A DNA stretch of 52,228 nt from Elusimicrobia bacterium GWA2_62_23 (GCA_001799635.1 MGTV01000015.1:1-52228); one strand, 5' to 3'. Shown: positions 1 through 7,284, numbered from the stretch's first letter. Numbers and translations are program-made. The notes: a model not told the origin generated them from the letters alone.

Positions 1-1
1 G

Positions 2-448
2 GGCGGCGGCAGCGGCGATCCCTGCTGCGACGATCCCACCATTCTCTGCTACGCGCCCTGCGAGCCCGAGCCCATGCGGGTGAAGAGCGGCGGCAGCACC
101 GGTTTCGGCGAGCTGGCCCGGTATTACCTGGCCCAGGGGAAGATAAAGAGCGCCGTGGCCGACTACTACAACGCCATCTGCGACCAGTCCTCCGCCCTGG
201 CCCTCGCCGATAAGAACGTCCGCGTGGCCGCCTCCAACGGGACCGTGCTCGTGATCCGCGGCGGCTCCCAGGAGCGCATAGCCGACCGGGCCCTGGCCGC
301 CAGGGTGAACGCGATAGTGCACCCCGAGGGGCAGCAGAAGATAGTTATGGAAGGCACCGCCATCATCATAGGCTGCATGTCCAGCAAGGATTGCTGGGAC
401 GCCGTGGGCGACGGGGTGTCCGCCGTCTCCGAATGGCTGAACAGCTAA
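2..448 (+). CDS. Hypothetical protein, 5' end outside the window
   Basis: The reading frame is open from the first bases of the window, so this is the C-terminal part of a longer gene and the internal Met at 74 is probably not the start. The visible N-terminal part is Gly- and Cys-rich (CCDD, CYAPC), as in an extracytoplasmic linker held by disulfides. The rest is an alternation of short helices and strands ending in SEWLNS. I recognise no family. A small membrane protein follows after 22 bases on the same strand, so the two are probably cotranscribed. Function unknown; that the gene is real is supported by uninterrupted coding and GC-rich third positions. Confidence 0.6.
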   Translation, partial: GGGSGDPCCDDPTILCYAPCEPEPMRVKSGGSTGFGELARYYLAQGKIKSAVADYYNAICDQSSALALADKNVRVAASNGTVLVIRGGSQERIADRALAARVNAIVHPEGQQKIVMEGTAIIIGCMSSKDCWDAVGDGVSAVSEWLNS

Positions 449-470
449 GCCGGGGTAAAAGGGGAAAAAT

Positions 471-662
471 ATGAAAATTGAAACCAGAAATCAATTGATA
501 GGAGTGCTGATAGGCGCGGCGGTGGGGGCGGGGATAGCGGCCCTGCCGGGAATAGCGGGAATAAGCAAGACCTGGGTCCTGATAGGCACGGCGATCGCGG
601 CGGCCGGAGTTCTGAAGTACCTCCGCAGGAAGTATAAGGGCAGCGTTCCCGGGCTTATCTAG
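471..662 (+). CDS. Small two-helix membrane protein
   Basis: This 63-residue protein has a short charged N-terminus, two hydrophobic stretches (about residues 8-28 and 33-49) separated by a Gly/Ile-rich turn, and a basic tail (RRKYK) that should lie in the cytoplasm. An AGGGG ribosome-binding site lies 6-10 bases before the ATG. It follows the previous gene closely and is itself followed by a strong terminator at 681, so it closes a transcription unit. No family is recognised. Confidence 0.6.
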   Translation: MKIETRNQLIGVLIGAAVGAGIAALPGIAGISKTWVLIGTAIAAAGVLKYLRRKYKGSVPGLI

Positions 663-680
663 GCTGCGGGGGAAACAGGG

Positions 681-714
681 GAAGGCGGGTTAAGAGCCCG
701 CCTTCCTCTTTTTT
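681..714 (+). terminator. Rho-independent terminator
   Basis: A perfect 9-bp stem (681-689 GAAGGCGGG pairing with 697-705) with a 7-base loop is followed by a T-rich run at 707-714. It ends the unit formed by the first two genes and insulates the sigma-54 promoter that starts 29 bases downstream. Confidence 0.85.
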
Positions 715-742
715 GCGCCTTGGCCGGGGCCGGCGAGGCCGT

Positions 743-758
743 TGGCATAAAAATTGCT
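743..758 (+). promoter_or_regulatory. Sigma-54 (-24/-12) promoter for the gene at 845
   Basis: The sequence TGGCATAAAAATTGCT matches the sigma-54 consensus TGGCAC-N5-TTGCW at all core bases, with GG at -24 and GC at -12 in exact spacing. Transcription should start near 769, giving a leader of about 75 bases before the ATG at 845. That leader contains an 8-bp inverted repeat (772-779 with 809-816). The only other such site found is at 3026, in front of the RpoN-like gene. Confidence 0.8.
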
Positions 759-844
759 CTGTATTGGGTGTGAGCGGGCTGTTCAAGAGGTGAAGTGAGG
801 GAAGAGCGGCCCGCTCCAAGATTCAAAGGATACGGAGAACTAAA

Positions 845-1402
845 ATGAACAAGCGGATGATAAAGACGATGAAACTGGGCCTGGCGCTGGCGGCAATTTT
901 CGCCGCGGCCCCGGTCCGGGCCGAGATCAGCATAGAGATGGGCGTAGAGGGCTACGTTCCCGGCGCCTACTCGAGGGCCGCCGAAGTACGCGCCGCCCGG
1001 CTGGAGAGCCTGGCCGCCGCCGCGCAAGCCCTGGAAAATTCCGGCGACGCCGCCGGTTCCGAGGTGCTGCTGGCGGGCCTTTATTCCGGCTCGGTAGCGG
1101 CCGAGAAAGTGGTTCCCGTGTACGTGGAGCCCCGCGCCGCCCTGCCTGCGGTGAAAGAGGTTAAGGTTAAAAGCGTGAAGTCAGCTATAGAAGAGATAGG
1201 GGCCGACGCCCCCACCGCCGGCGACGCCGGTTCCGTGGCCGCCGAAGACGCGGACGCCGGCAGCGAAGTTTCCGCGGGATCTGATTCCGATACCGAGGAC
1301 GAGGACAAGCCCACGGCCGGCAGCATGCTGCTGGCTACCCTGATAGTGGTGGCCCTGGCGTTCCTTCTGCTCTACGCGCCGCTGCTGCTGGTGGCGATCT
1401 AA
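845..1402 (+). CDS. Secreted or membrane-anchored protein under sigma-54 control
   Basis: This 185-residue protein starts with a signal peptide (basic MNKRMIKTMK, a hydrophobic core, cleavage likely after VRA around residue 26). A helical Ala/Glu-rich domain follows, then a low-complexity acidic stretch rich in Asp, Glu, Ser and Ala (about residues 115-155) and one C-terminal membrane helix (about 162-182) with almost no tail. This is the layout of a periplasmic domain tethered by its C-terminus. A GGAG ribosome-binding site lies just upstream of ATG 845. The sigma-54 promoter at 743 makes it the best visible target of the adjacent activator/sigma module. No homologous family is recognised. 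Confidence 0.7.
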   Translation: MNKRMIKTMKLGLALAAIFAAAPVRAEISIEMGVEGYVPGAYSRAAEVRAARLESLAAAAQALENSGDAAGSEVLLAGLYSGSVAAEKVVPVYVEPRAALPAVKEVKVKSVKSAIEEIGADAPTAGDAGSVAAEDADAGSEVSAGSDSDTEDEDKPTAGSMLLATLIVVALAFLLLYAPLLLVAI

Positions 1403-1404
1403 GA

Positions 1405-1584
1405 TCAGGAGAGTTTGGAGAGCGCGGCCAGGGTCCGGGTTATCTCTTCGGCCGCCGCGGTCATCAGGGCGAGCATTTCTTTCTTCTCCGCCGCCGAGCA
1501 GTTCTTATACAGCTCGGCGGCGCTTTTGAGGCTGGAGCACTTGGATTTGAGGTCGTGAAGAAGTTTGGAAGCGTCTGCGGTCAT
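1405..1584 (-). CDS. 59-residue DHp-like small protein coupled to the sigma-54 activator
   Basis: A 59-codon frame starts at ATG 1584, which overlaps the stop of the upstream activator gene as ATGA (1581-1584). This is classic translational coupling. The protein is predicted to be two helices: residues about 3-27 contain LLHDLKS with His10, and residues about 32-57 end in ALSKLS. The His-Asp-Leu-Lys context followed by a second amphipathic helix resembles the H-box and two-helix hairpin of histidine-kinase dimerisation domains (HisKA), but there is no ATPase domain. It may be a freestanding phosphotransfer or phosphatase partner for the receiver of the activator. That role is inference; it could also be a non-phosphorylated helical regulator. 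Two Cys (16, 29) are present. Confidence 0.7.
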   Translation of the reverse strand: MTADASKLLHDLKSKCSSLKSAAELYKNCSAAEKKEMLALMTAAAEEITRTLAALSKLS

Positions 1585-2930
1585 TTTTTCTCCTCCGGAA
1601 GTTCGCCCATGCGCCTGAGCGAGGCGTAAAGCAGTCTGGTGGAGATCTTCAGGTCGGCCAGGGTCTTGGTCCGCACCCCGCCGTTCTCCTTCAGGTTCCT
1701 GCCTATCAGTTCGTCGGCTACCATGTCCAGCGCCGCTTCCAGGCCGCGCGAGAGCGCGTCGGTGTAGACTTCTTCCAGGCCGCCGGCTACGGACGCCGCC
1801 CGCACCGGGGAGCCCTTCAGGAGTTTCTGCACGGTCTCCAGCCCAACGCGCCCCTCGCCGCCGCTCGAGAGCAGGTCTATGAACTTCTTGAGCTCCCGCA
1901 CATTGCCCGGCCAGGAGTAATCCGCTATCCGCTGGCGGGCTTCGGCCGTGAAGGAAAGCCTGCGCCCGGCCTTCATGAAATGCTGGGCCAGCAGGAAGAC
2001 GTCGGCCGGCCGCTCGGAGAGGGGCTTGAGGTCCACGGTGTAGCCGTGCACGCGCTGGAACAGGTCGAAGCGCATTTTTCCCCGGCTTATCAGTTCCTGC
2101 GGGTTCTCCAGCGTGGCGCTTATGATGCGGAAGTCGGAACGCTCGGGCTTCTCGGAGCCCAGCGGGTAGAAAGACCGCTCCTCTATGGCCTTGAGCAGCT
2201 TCATCTGCATGTTGAGGCTCATGGTGCCTATCTCGTCGAGGAAAAGAGTGCCCTTATGGGCCTCCAGCAGCCGGCCCTTGCGGGCGTCGGCCGCGCCGGT
2301 GAAGGCGCCTTTGCGGTAGCCGAAGAGTTCGGCTTCCAGCAGGTCCTCGGTGTAGGCCGAGCAGTTGATGGCCACGAAAGCGCCTTCCCTGCCGGAATGC
2401 TCGTGCAGCACCTTCGCCAGCGAGGTCTTGCCGGTGCCGGACGGGCCCAGCAGCATGAGGGGCAGCTCGGAAGGGGCGTACTTCAGGGCCTCGGTCACGG
2501 CCTCTTTCAGCGCCGGGTCCCCGGTTATGAAGGCGGCGGAGAAAATATCGGAGGCCTTGGCCGCTTTCCGGCCCTGGGCGAACTTGCGCAGGATCTCCGC
2601 CACGTTGGATTCCTCGTTGCCCTTGGCGTAGAAATCCCTGGCGCCCAGTTCGTAGGCGCGGTCTATGATCTCGTTGGAATCGGAGCTGGAGACCACCACG
2701 GCGTAGACGCCCCGGGCGGCGGCGGCGGCGATGGCCTTAAGCCCTGAGTAATCGTCGGAGGGGCCGAGCATCAGGTCGAAGAAGCCGATGTCGTAGCGGG
2801 CGGTCTCTAGTTTTTTAAGGGCGGTTTTCAGGTCGCCGGCTATCTCCACGCCGTGGCCCGCCAGCTGGGCCGCCATCACCTTCTGCGCCAGTTTATCGTC
2901 TTCCAGTACGAGGATATTCAGTTTTTCCAT
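1581..2930 (-). CDS. NtrC-family sigma-54-dependent response regulator
   Basis: The 449-residue protein has all parts of a sigma-54 activator. A receiver domain (about 4-118) has acidic residues Glu10-Asp12, phosphoacceptor Asp52 and conserved Lys103. An AAA+ domain (about 130-365) has Walker A GPSGTGKT (162-169), the sigma-54 contact loop GAFTGA (208-213) and Walker B LFLDEI (229-234). A Fis-like helix-turn-helix lies near the C-terminus (LADLKISTRLLYASLRRM). It should remodel RNA polymerase holding sigma-54 once phosphorylated. An AGGGG site precedes the ATG, and a perfect TATAAT (minus strand, 2979-2984) lies upstream. It overlaps the 59-residue gene downstream and is divergent from the RpoN-like gene. 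No dedicated sensor kinase lies next to it. Confidence 0.93.
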   Translation of the reverse strand: MEKLNILVLEDDKLAQKVMAAQLAGHGVEIAGDLKTALKKLETARYDIGFFDLMLGPSDDYSGLKAIAAAAARGVYAVVVSSSDSNEIIDRAYELGARDFYAKGNEESNVAEILRKFAQGRKAAKASDIFSAAFITGDPALKEAVTEALKYAPSELPLMLLGPSGTGKTSLAKVLHEHSGREGAFVAINCSAYTEDLLEAELFGYRKGAFTGAADARKGRLLEAHKGTLFLDEIGTMSLNMQMKLLKAIEERSFYPLGSEKPERSDFRIISATLENPQELISRGKMRFDLFQRVHGYTVDLKPLSERPADVFLLAQHFMKAGRRLSFTAEARQRIADYSWPGNVRELKKFIDLLSSGGEGRVGLETVQKLLKGSPVRAASVAGGLEEVYTDALSRGLEAALDMVADELIGRNLKENGGVRTKTLADLKISTRLLYASLRRMGELPEEKK

Positions 2931-2940
2931 TGTTTTCCCC

Positions 2941-2966
2941 TGAAAATAACATTTTCAAACGAAAAT
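2941..2966. promoter_or_regulatory. Overlapping inverted repeats, possible activator/repressor site
   Basis: TGAAAAT-AAC-ATTTTCA (2941-2957) is a perfect 7-bp inverted repeat. It overlaps a second one, ATTTTC-AAAC-GAAAAT (2951-2966). The pair lies 60-85 bases upstream of the -24 box at 3026, the usual distance for an NtrC-type enhancer, and directly in front of the ribosome-binding site of the activator gene on the other strand. Binding by the activator here could both stimulate the RpoN-like gene and limit its own expression. The binding protein is inferred. Confidence 0.4.
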
Positions 2967-2978
2967 ATGACAACCCAT

Positions 2979-2984
2979 ATTATA
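2979..2984 (-). promoter_or_regulatory. -10 box (TATAAT) for the activator gene
   Basis: On the minus strand these bases read TATAAT, 48 bases before the start codon of the response regulator. A good -35 is not evident at 17 bases, so this may be a weak or activated housekeeping promoter. The inverted repeats at 2941-2966 lie between it and the gene. Confidence 0.4.
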
Positions 2985-3025
2985 CCGAAAAGTCGGCGCC
3001 GATCCGGAGATAATGTGCGGCGGCG

Positions 3026-3041
3026 TGGCATAAAAGTTGCT
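3026..3041 (+). promoter_or_regulatory. Sigma-54 (-24/-12) promoter of the RpoN-like gene
   Basis: TGGCATAAAAGTTGCT differs from the site at 743 by one base and has the same exact -24/-12 spacing. Transcription should begin near 3052, 34 bases before ATG 3086. A sigma-54-type promoter in front of a sigma-54-type gene implies positive autoregulation, or control by a second, canonical RpoN encoded elsewhere. Confidence 0.8.
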
Positions 3042-3085
3042 CTGAACTTTATATAAGCGGTACAATATCGCCTGGAGATCCGCTT

Positions 3086-4153
3086 ATGAAATTCAAACTG
3101 CGTGCCGGCGCCAAGGCCAAGGCGAAAACTTCCACCGCGCTCATGGGGGCGCTAAAACTCGCGCACCTGGCCGGGATGTCGGAAGAGGAATTTGAAAAAA
3201 CGCTGAAGGAACTGGAGGGCAGCCGCTTCTTCGAGCTGCTCAAGACCAGCGGCGCCGTGAACCTGGCCGAATTCCCGTCGGCCCGCTACGCGGCCCGCCG
3301 CTACGCCGGCTACGGCCTGAAGCTTTCGGGCGGCGGCCTGCCGGAACTGGCCGACGGCACCGGCGACCTGGTGGCCCTGATGCAGGGCATAGGGCAGGAG
3401 AAGTTCGAAGCCTGTTTCCTGCGCGACGCCGAGCTGAGCGACGTGGAGCGGGCCGAGGAATGCGACATTACCGTGAAGGACGCCGAGCGGCTGCGGGATT
3501 TCGTCAACAGGGCCTTCATCCAGGGGGAATTCGAGGGCGCGCCGGAGGCCCCGGCGGCGCAGGTGTACAGCGCCGTGGCCGGGGTGGAGATAGACGGCGG
3601 CGCCCCGGTGCTGGCTTTCTTCCACCGGGAGATCTGGAAGGGCCGCTACAAGGTGGACCAGGCGAAGCTGGACACGCTGACGGCCGGCCTGGCCCCGGCG
3701 GAGCGCCAGGGAGTGGAGAAACTGGTGAAGCGCCTGGAATTCGCCGACAAGCGCAAAACCACCCTTTACCGCGCGCTGGAAACGCTGCTAAACATCCAGG
3801 CCGAGTATCTGACCACCGGCGAGCCGGGCCGCCGCCGGCCGGTTTCGCAGAAGACCCTGGCCGGGAACCTGGAGGTGCATCCCAGCGTGATGAACCGCCT
3901 GGTCTCCAATAAATCAATACAGCTGCCCTGGGGCACCGAGGCGCCCATGGACGTGCTGCTGCCCAGCGCCAAGGCGGTGAACCTGGAGCGGCTTTACTCG
4001 CTAGCCGCGGAGAACCCGGCGCTCAGCGACGAGGGGCTGAAGAAGGCTCTGAAGAACCGTTACGGGGTGGAACTTTCCAGGCGGTCCGTGACTCAGTACC
4101 GCAAGGATCTTTCGCTGGCGGCGGCCGGCCGGCGCCCTCCCGAAGCGCATTGA
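3086..4153 (+). CDS. Divergent RpoN-family sigma-54 factor
   Basis: Several stretches of this 355-residue protein align with sigma-54. KRKTTLYRALETLLNIQAEY corresponds to the conserved QRRxTL...QxxFF segment of the core-binding region. Residues about 252-283 match the helix-turn-helix that contacts the -12 element (VSQKTLAGNLEVHPSVMNRL, then SNKSIQLPWG). SRRSVTQYRK (about 331-340) is a variant of the RpoN box ARRTVAKYRE. The N-terminus lacks the Gln-rich run of region I but keeps a short helical segment (ALMGALKLAHLAGMSEEEFE) that may replace it. It is shorter than typical RpoN (about 400-480). A GGAG ribosome-binding site precedes ATG 3086. It is divergent from the sigma-54 activator, so the two probably act together. 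Likely a specialised paralogue rather than the housekeeping RpoN. Confidence 0.82.
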   Translation: MKFKLRAGAKAKAKTSTALMGALKLAHLAGMSEEEFEKTLKELEGSRFFELLKTSGAVNLAEFPSARYAARRYAGYGLKLSGGGLPELADGTGDLVALMQGIGQEKFEACFLRDAELSDVERAEECDITVKDAERLRDFVNRAFIQGEFEGAPEAPAAQVYSAVAGVEIDGGAPVLAFFHREIWKGRYKVDQAKLDTLTAGLAPAERQGVEKLVKRLEFADKRKTTLYRALETLLNIQAEYLTTGEPGRRRPVSQKTLAGNLEVHPSVMNRLVSNKSIQLPWGTEAPMDVLLPSAKAVNLERLYSLAAENPALSDEGLKKALKNRYGVELSRRSVTQYRKDLSLAAAGRRPPEAH

Positions 4154-4178
4154 AAGGGCATTCCGGAATTGCTAGAAT
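4150..4178 (+). promoter_or_regulatory. Sigma-70 promoter for tRNA-Ile2
   Basis: TTGAAA (4150-4155), a 17-base spacer and TAGAAT (4173-4178) form a good housekeeping promoter 28 bases upstream of the tRNA. The -35 box overlaps the stop codon of the RpoN-like gene. Confidence 0.65.
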
Positions 4179-4206
4179 AGGGGTTCGGTCGCGGCAACAG
4201 ATTTAC

Positions 4207-4280
4207 GGGCCCATAGCTCAGTTGGTTAGAGCAAGCGACTCATAATCGCTGGGTCGTAGGTTCAAGTCCTACTGGGCCCA
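4207..4280 (+). tRNA. tRNA with CAU anticodon, probably tRNA-Ile2 (lysidine type)
   Basis: The 74-base cloverleaf has acceptor GGGCCCA paired with TGGGCCC, D arm GCTCAGTTGGTTAGAGC, anticodon stem AGCGA/TCGCT with loop CTCATAA, a normal T arm and discriminator A. CCA is not encoded. A CAU anticodon can be Met, initiator Met or Ile2. The anticodon and T arms closely resemble E. coli tRNA-Ile2 (the GCGACTCATAATCGCT block and GTTCAAGTCC), so AUA-decoding Ile after TilS modification is preferred over elongator Met. That identity is inference from memory of the E. coli sequence. Confidence 0.9.
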
Positions 4281-4293
4281 GTTTTTAGGCGGC

Positions 4294-4329
4294 AAAAAGG
4301 CCGTCCGGCTTCTCCGGGCGGCCTTTTTT
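4294..4329. terminator. Bidirectional terminator after the tRNA
   Basis: A near-perfect long stem (4294-4308 with 4314-4329, core AAGGCCG and CGGCCTT) is flanked by A-runs on the left and T-runs on the right. It can end both the tRNA transcript and the convergent MORN-repeat gene. Confidence 0.85.
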
Positions 4330-4342
4330 GCGCGTCTGGACC

Positions 4343-5440
4343 TTATTTCTTTATTGCTTTCCCGTCTTTGAAAATAAATTCTTTTTCAATGCTCCCATCG
4401 TAGGAAAAAGTTCGCAGGACTTTTAGGCCGTTGTTCTCGAAGACCAGTTCTCTCGCCAGTTTCCCGGACCAGTCAAAGGCTTCTGTCGCGGAAGCTTTCT
4501 GACCGTAACTGCGCGCAAATTTCCCTTCGGCGCTGTAAACTTTTGCCACTCCGGCAGGGATCTTGCCTTCCAAGTTGATTATGTTGAAATCCCTGTCGAG
4601 CTGCAATTTCCCTATATACTTGCCGTTAAGATGGAAGGAAATTCTCTCGCCTCTGGCGAGTATCATCATTTTTGTGGTTACCAATGATTCGCTTTCCTTA
4701 GCCGGTTCCACCGGGGCCTGGACCTTGGGCGCTTCCGCGAGCTTATCGTCCACGTAGTAAGCTTCCGACTTCAGGACGCCGGCGGGGTCGAATTCTTTTT
4801 TCCAGCCGTTCAGGCGGTCGTCGCGGTAGGAGGCCTCCATCATGGGCTTGCCGTCCTCTGCGAAGTACTTGAAAAGGCCCTCGCGCCGGCCGCCGAGGTA
4901 ATAGGCCTCCACCTGCACGGCGCCCGAAGGGTAATAGGTTTTAAGGGTGCCGTTGGCCTTGTTGCCGAGCGTGGTCTTTACGGTCTTAAGGGCGCCCTGG
5001 TCGTAATACTCGGTGTAGGTGCCGTCCTTTATAGCGCCCTCCAGGGAGAGGAGCGCCCCGTCGGCGCTGAAAGTCTCGGTAGCTATGGCCACGCCGTTCT
5101 CCGAATAGACCAGCAGCCGTGAGGAGGTGCTGGGAACTACGGTGGAGAAAGTGAGCTTTACCTGGGGCGGTTCGGGCGCTGGCTGCGCGGCGCCGGTGGA
5201 AACGGCGACGGCCGCGGTAGAGGCCTGGGGCGGCAGGGCCGGGGCCGGCTGGGCCTGCAACCGCTCCTGCACGTCGGCCTTGTTGATGGTCAGGGAACCA
5301 TACTTGGTCTGCACCAGCAGGGTATTGTCCATCTCCCCGGTAACCTCGCCCTCCAGCCTGGCGCCGTCCTTCAGGATGAAGGTGTCCGCCTGCGCGGCGG
5401 CGGCGAGTCCCAGCATGAGCACGAAAAAAGATCTTGTCAT
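4343..5440 (-). CDS. Secreted MORN-repeat (YwqK-like) protein
   Basis: The 365-residue protein has a signal peptide (MTRSFFVLMLGLAAAAQA). A small beta-rich module follows (FILKDGARLEGEVTGE ... GSLTINKADV, residues about 20-57), then a Pro/Ala linker. From about residue 130 there are repeated motifs of the MORN_2/YwqK type (GTLKTYYPSGAVQVEAYY, EGLFKYFAEDGKPMMEASY, NGWKKEFDPAGVLKSEAYY). Such repeats form beta-hairpin ribbons in surface or periplasmic proteins. No enzyme motif is seen. A GGGAG site precedes the ATG. It is divergent from the hybrid histidine kinase, with promoters in an 88-base gap; a functional link is possible but unproven. Confidence 0.75.
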   Translation of the reverse strand: MTRSFFVLMLGLAAAAQADTFILKDGARLEGEVTGEMDNTLLVQTKYGSLTINKADVQERLQAQPAPALPPQASTAAVAVSTGAAQPAPEPPQVKLTFSTVVPSTSSRLLVYSENGVAIATETFSADGALLSLEGAIKDGTYTEYYDQGALKTVKTTLGNKANGTLKTYYPSGAVQVEAYYLGGRREGLFKYFAEDGKPMMEASYRDDRLNGWKKEFDPAGVLKSEAYYVDDKLAEAPKVQAPVEPAKESESLVTTKMMILARGERISFHLNGKYIGKLQLDRDFNIINLEGKIPAGVAKVYSAEGKFARSYGQKASATEAFDWSGKLARELVFENNGLKVLRTFSYDGSIEKEFIFKDGKAIKK

Positions 5441-5482
5441 TGTTTCTCTCCCTTAACCTATATTATGTCAATTTTGGGGCCG

Positions 5483-5511
5483 TTGACAAGCGGGGCCCCA
5501 TGCATTAGACT
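5483..5511 (+). promoter_or_regulatory. Sigma-70 promoter of the hybrid histidine kinase
   Basis: TTGACA (5483-5488), a 17-base spacer and TAGACT (5506-5511) precede the kinase start at 5529. The expected transcript has a leader of only about 10 bases with no clear ribosome-binding site. On the opposite strand TTGTCA and TAATAT with an 18-base spacer overlap it and could serve the MORN gene. Confidence 0.6.
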
Positions 5512-5528
5512 ATACCCGCGCCTCTCTT

Positions 5529-7220
5529 ATGAAAAAAACACTGCTTGCCGCTGCGGCCGCGGCTTTATTCCTGGCCATCGCCTCCCCGCTATTCTTCAGT
5601 TACGGCAGCCGGCCGCATCACGCGGCGGAACTGGCCGCGCTGGCGGCTTCTCTGACCGTGTCCGCGGCGCTGGCCTGGGCGCTGCTGGCCCGCAAGCGCA
5701 GCGATACCGAGCGGGAATTCGCCGCCATGGCCCTGGCTAACGCTTCCGACCTGGTGGCCGTGGTGGACCTGGAGGGCCGCCGCATCTACAACAGCCCTTC
5801 CTACGCCCTGCTCAACGATCCTTCCAAACTGAAGGGTACCGACTCTTTCAACGAGATACATCCGGAAGACAGGGAGAAGGTAAGGGAGATCTTCCGCCGC
5901 ACCGTGGAAACGGGCAAGGGCGAGCGGGCCGAGTACCGCTTCATGCTTCAGGACGGTTCCGTGCGCTACATCGAGTCCCTGGGCAACGTGATAAACGGCG
6001 ACGACGGCAAGCCGTACCGGGTGGTGATAGTTTCCCGCGACGTGACCGAGCGCAAGACGCTGGAGAGCCAGTTGCGCCAGGCCCAGAAGATGGAAGCCAT
6101 GGGCCACCTGGCCGGCGGGGTGGCGCACGACTTCAACAATATAATAACCTCGCTCGCCGCCTACGCGGACTTCATAGCGAGGTCGCCCGCCGCCGCTGGA
6201 CAGATCTCCGAGGACGCGGCTGAAATTAAAAAGGTCTGCGAGCGGGCGGCAGGTCTTTCCAGGCAGCTGCTGGCTTTCAGCCGCAAGCAGCGGCTGTCGC
6301 CCAAAGTGATGGACCTCAACGGCATAGCCGGCGGCGTACAGAAAATGCTTTCCCGCCTGATCGGCGCCAACATCGACCTCGTCATAGAAAGGCATACCTC
6401 GCCCGTTCCCGCCCTGGTAGACCCCGGCCAGATAGAGCAGGTGCTGATGAACCTGGCCGTGAACGCCCGCGACGCCATGCCCTCCGGCGGAAAGCTGCGC
6501 GTGAAAGTATTCCCCTGCGAATACACCGACTACCTGCTGGGGTCGGACATCCTGCCCGGTAAATACGCGGTCATTTCCGTGTCCGATACCGGCACGGGCA
6601 TGGCGCCTGAGGTTAAGACGCGGATCTTCGAGCCGTTCTTTACCACCAAGAGCCCCGGAGCCGGCACCGGCCTGGGGCTTTCCACGGCTTACGGCATAGT
6701 CCGGCAGAGCGGCGGGTATATATCTGTGGACAGCGAGCCGGGCAAGGGCTCGGTCTTTTCGGTTTACCTGCCGCTTTCCGAGCGTGACCCGGAGAACGCC
6801 GCCACCTCAGGGTCCCTGCCCGCGCTGCGCCGCGGCACGGAAACGGTCCTGCTGGTGGAGGACGACCCGGTGCTGAGGTCCGTTACCCGGCGGACGCTGA
6901 AAGAGAACGGCTACCGGGTGCTGGAAGCCGCCACCGATAGCGAGGCGCTGCTGATAGCGGAAGAACGAGAGAAAGGGAAAATAGACCTTATACTTGCCGA
7001 CATCGTCCTGCCCGGGATGAACGGTTTCGACCTGGCCGAGCGGGTGGCGGCCTCCAATAAGGGGATAGCGAAGGTCTATATGTCCGGCTATACCGACCCG
7101 GAAGTGATAAAAGCTGAATTCATAACGCCGGAAACCCCTCTGATACAGAAGCCTTTTACCACCGACACGCTGCTTTTCTCGCTGCGCGGCGCCCTGGAAG
7201 CCAGAAAAAACCGCAAGTAA
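5529..7220 (+). CDS. Membrane hybrid histidine kinase (PAS-HisKA-HATPase-REC)
   Basis: In 563 residues the order is two N-terminal membrane helices (about 4-24 and 33-53), a PAS domain (about 68-175), HisKA with phosphoacceptor His200 in [11 protein letters not shown], and a HATPase_c domain. The latter has an N box around [11 protein letters not shown] (308-318), G1 DTGTG (353-357), an F-box region and G2 GTGLGLS (379-385). A C-terminal receiver domain (about 437-560) has Asp491 as phosphoacceptor and a conserved Lys-Pro near 541. The very short periplasmic loop suggests sensing through PAS or the membrane. The phosphate can pass internally to the receiver and then out. It has no output domain and no partner regulator beside it. 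It could feed the orphan sigma-54 activator at 1581, but nothing in the sequence shows this. Confidence 0.93.
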   Translation: MKKTLLAAAAAALFLAIASPLFFSYGSRPHHAAELAALAASLTVSAALAWALLARKRSDTEREFAAMALANASDLVAVVDLEGRRIYNSPSYALLNDPSKLKGTDSFNEIHPEDREKVREIFRRTVETGKGERAEYRFMLQDGSVRYIESLGNVINGDDGKPYRVVIVSRDVTERKTLESQLRQAQKMEAMGHLAGGVAHDFNNIITSLAAYADFIARSPAAAGQISEDAAEIKKVCERAAGLSRQLLAFSRKQRLSPKVMDLNGIAGGVQKMLSRLIGANIDLVIERHTSPVPALVDPGQIEQVLMNLAVNARDAMPSGGKLRVKVFPCEYTDYLLGSDILPGKYAVISVSDTGTGMAPEVKTRIFEPFFTTKSPGAGTGLGLSTAYGIVRQSGGYISVDSEPGKGSVFSVYLPLSERDPENAATSGSLPALRRGTETVLLVEDDPVLRSVTRRTLKENGYRVLEAATDSEALLIAEEREKGKIDLILADIVLPGMNGFDLAERVAASNKGIAKVYMSGYTDPEVIKAEFITPETPLIQKPFTTDTLLFSLRGALEARKNRK

Positions 7221-7255
7221 CGCCCCTCCCGGCCGGCAGGGCCGGGGTATTCGTG

Positions 7256-7284
7256 TTGACAGAATGATACCATTGTGGTATCAT
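7256..7284 (+). promoter_or_regulatory. Sigma-70 promoter of the Rrf2-Fe-S unit
   Basis: TTGACA (7256-7261), a 17-base spacer and TATCAT (7279-7284) form a near-consensus promoter. The start site would fall near 7291, only about 5 bases before ATG 7296, so the message is nearly leaderless. Confidence 0.75.

Noticed and set aside
4157..4172. A third sigma-54 promoter (GGGCATTCCGGAATTGC)
   Set aside because: Spacing between the -24 and -12 parts is two bases too long; a sigma-70 promoter for the tRNA explains the region better.
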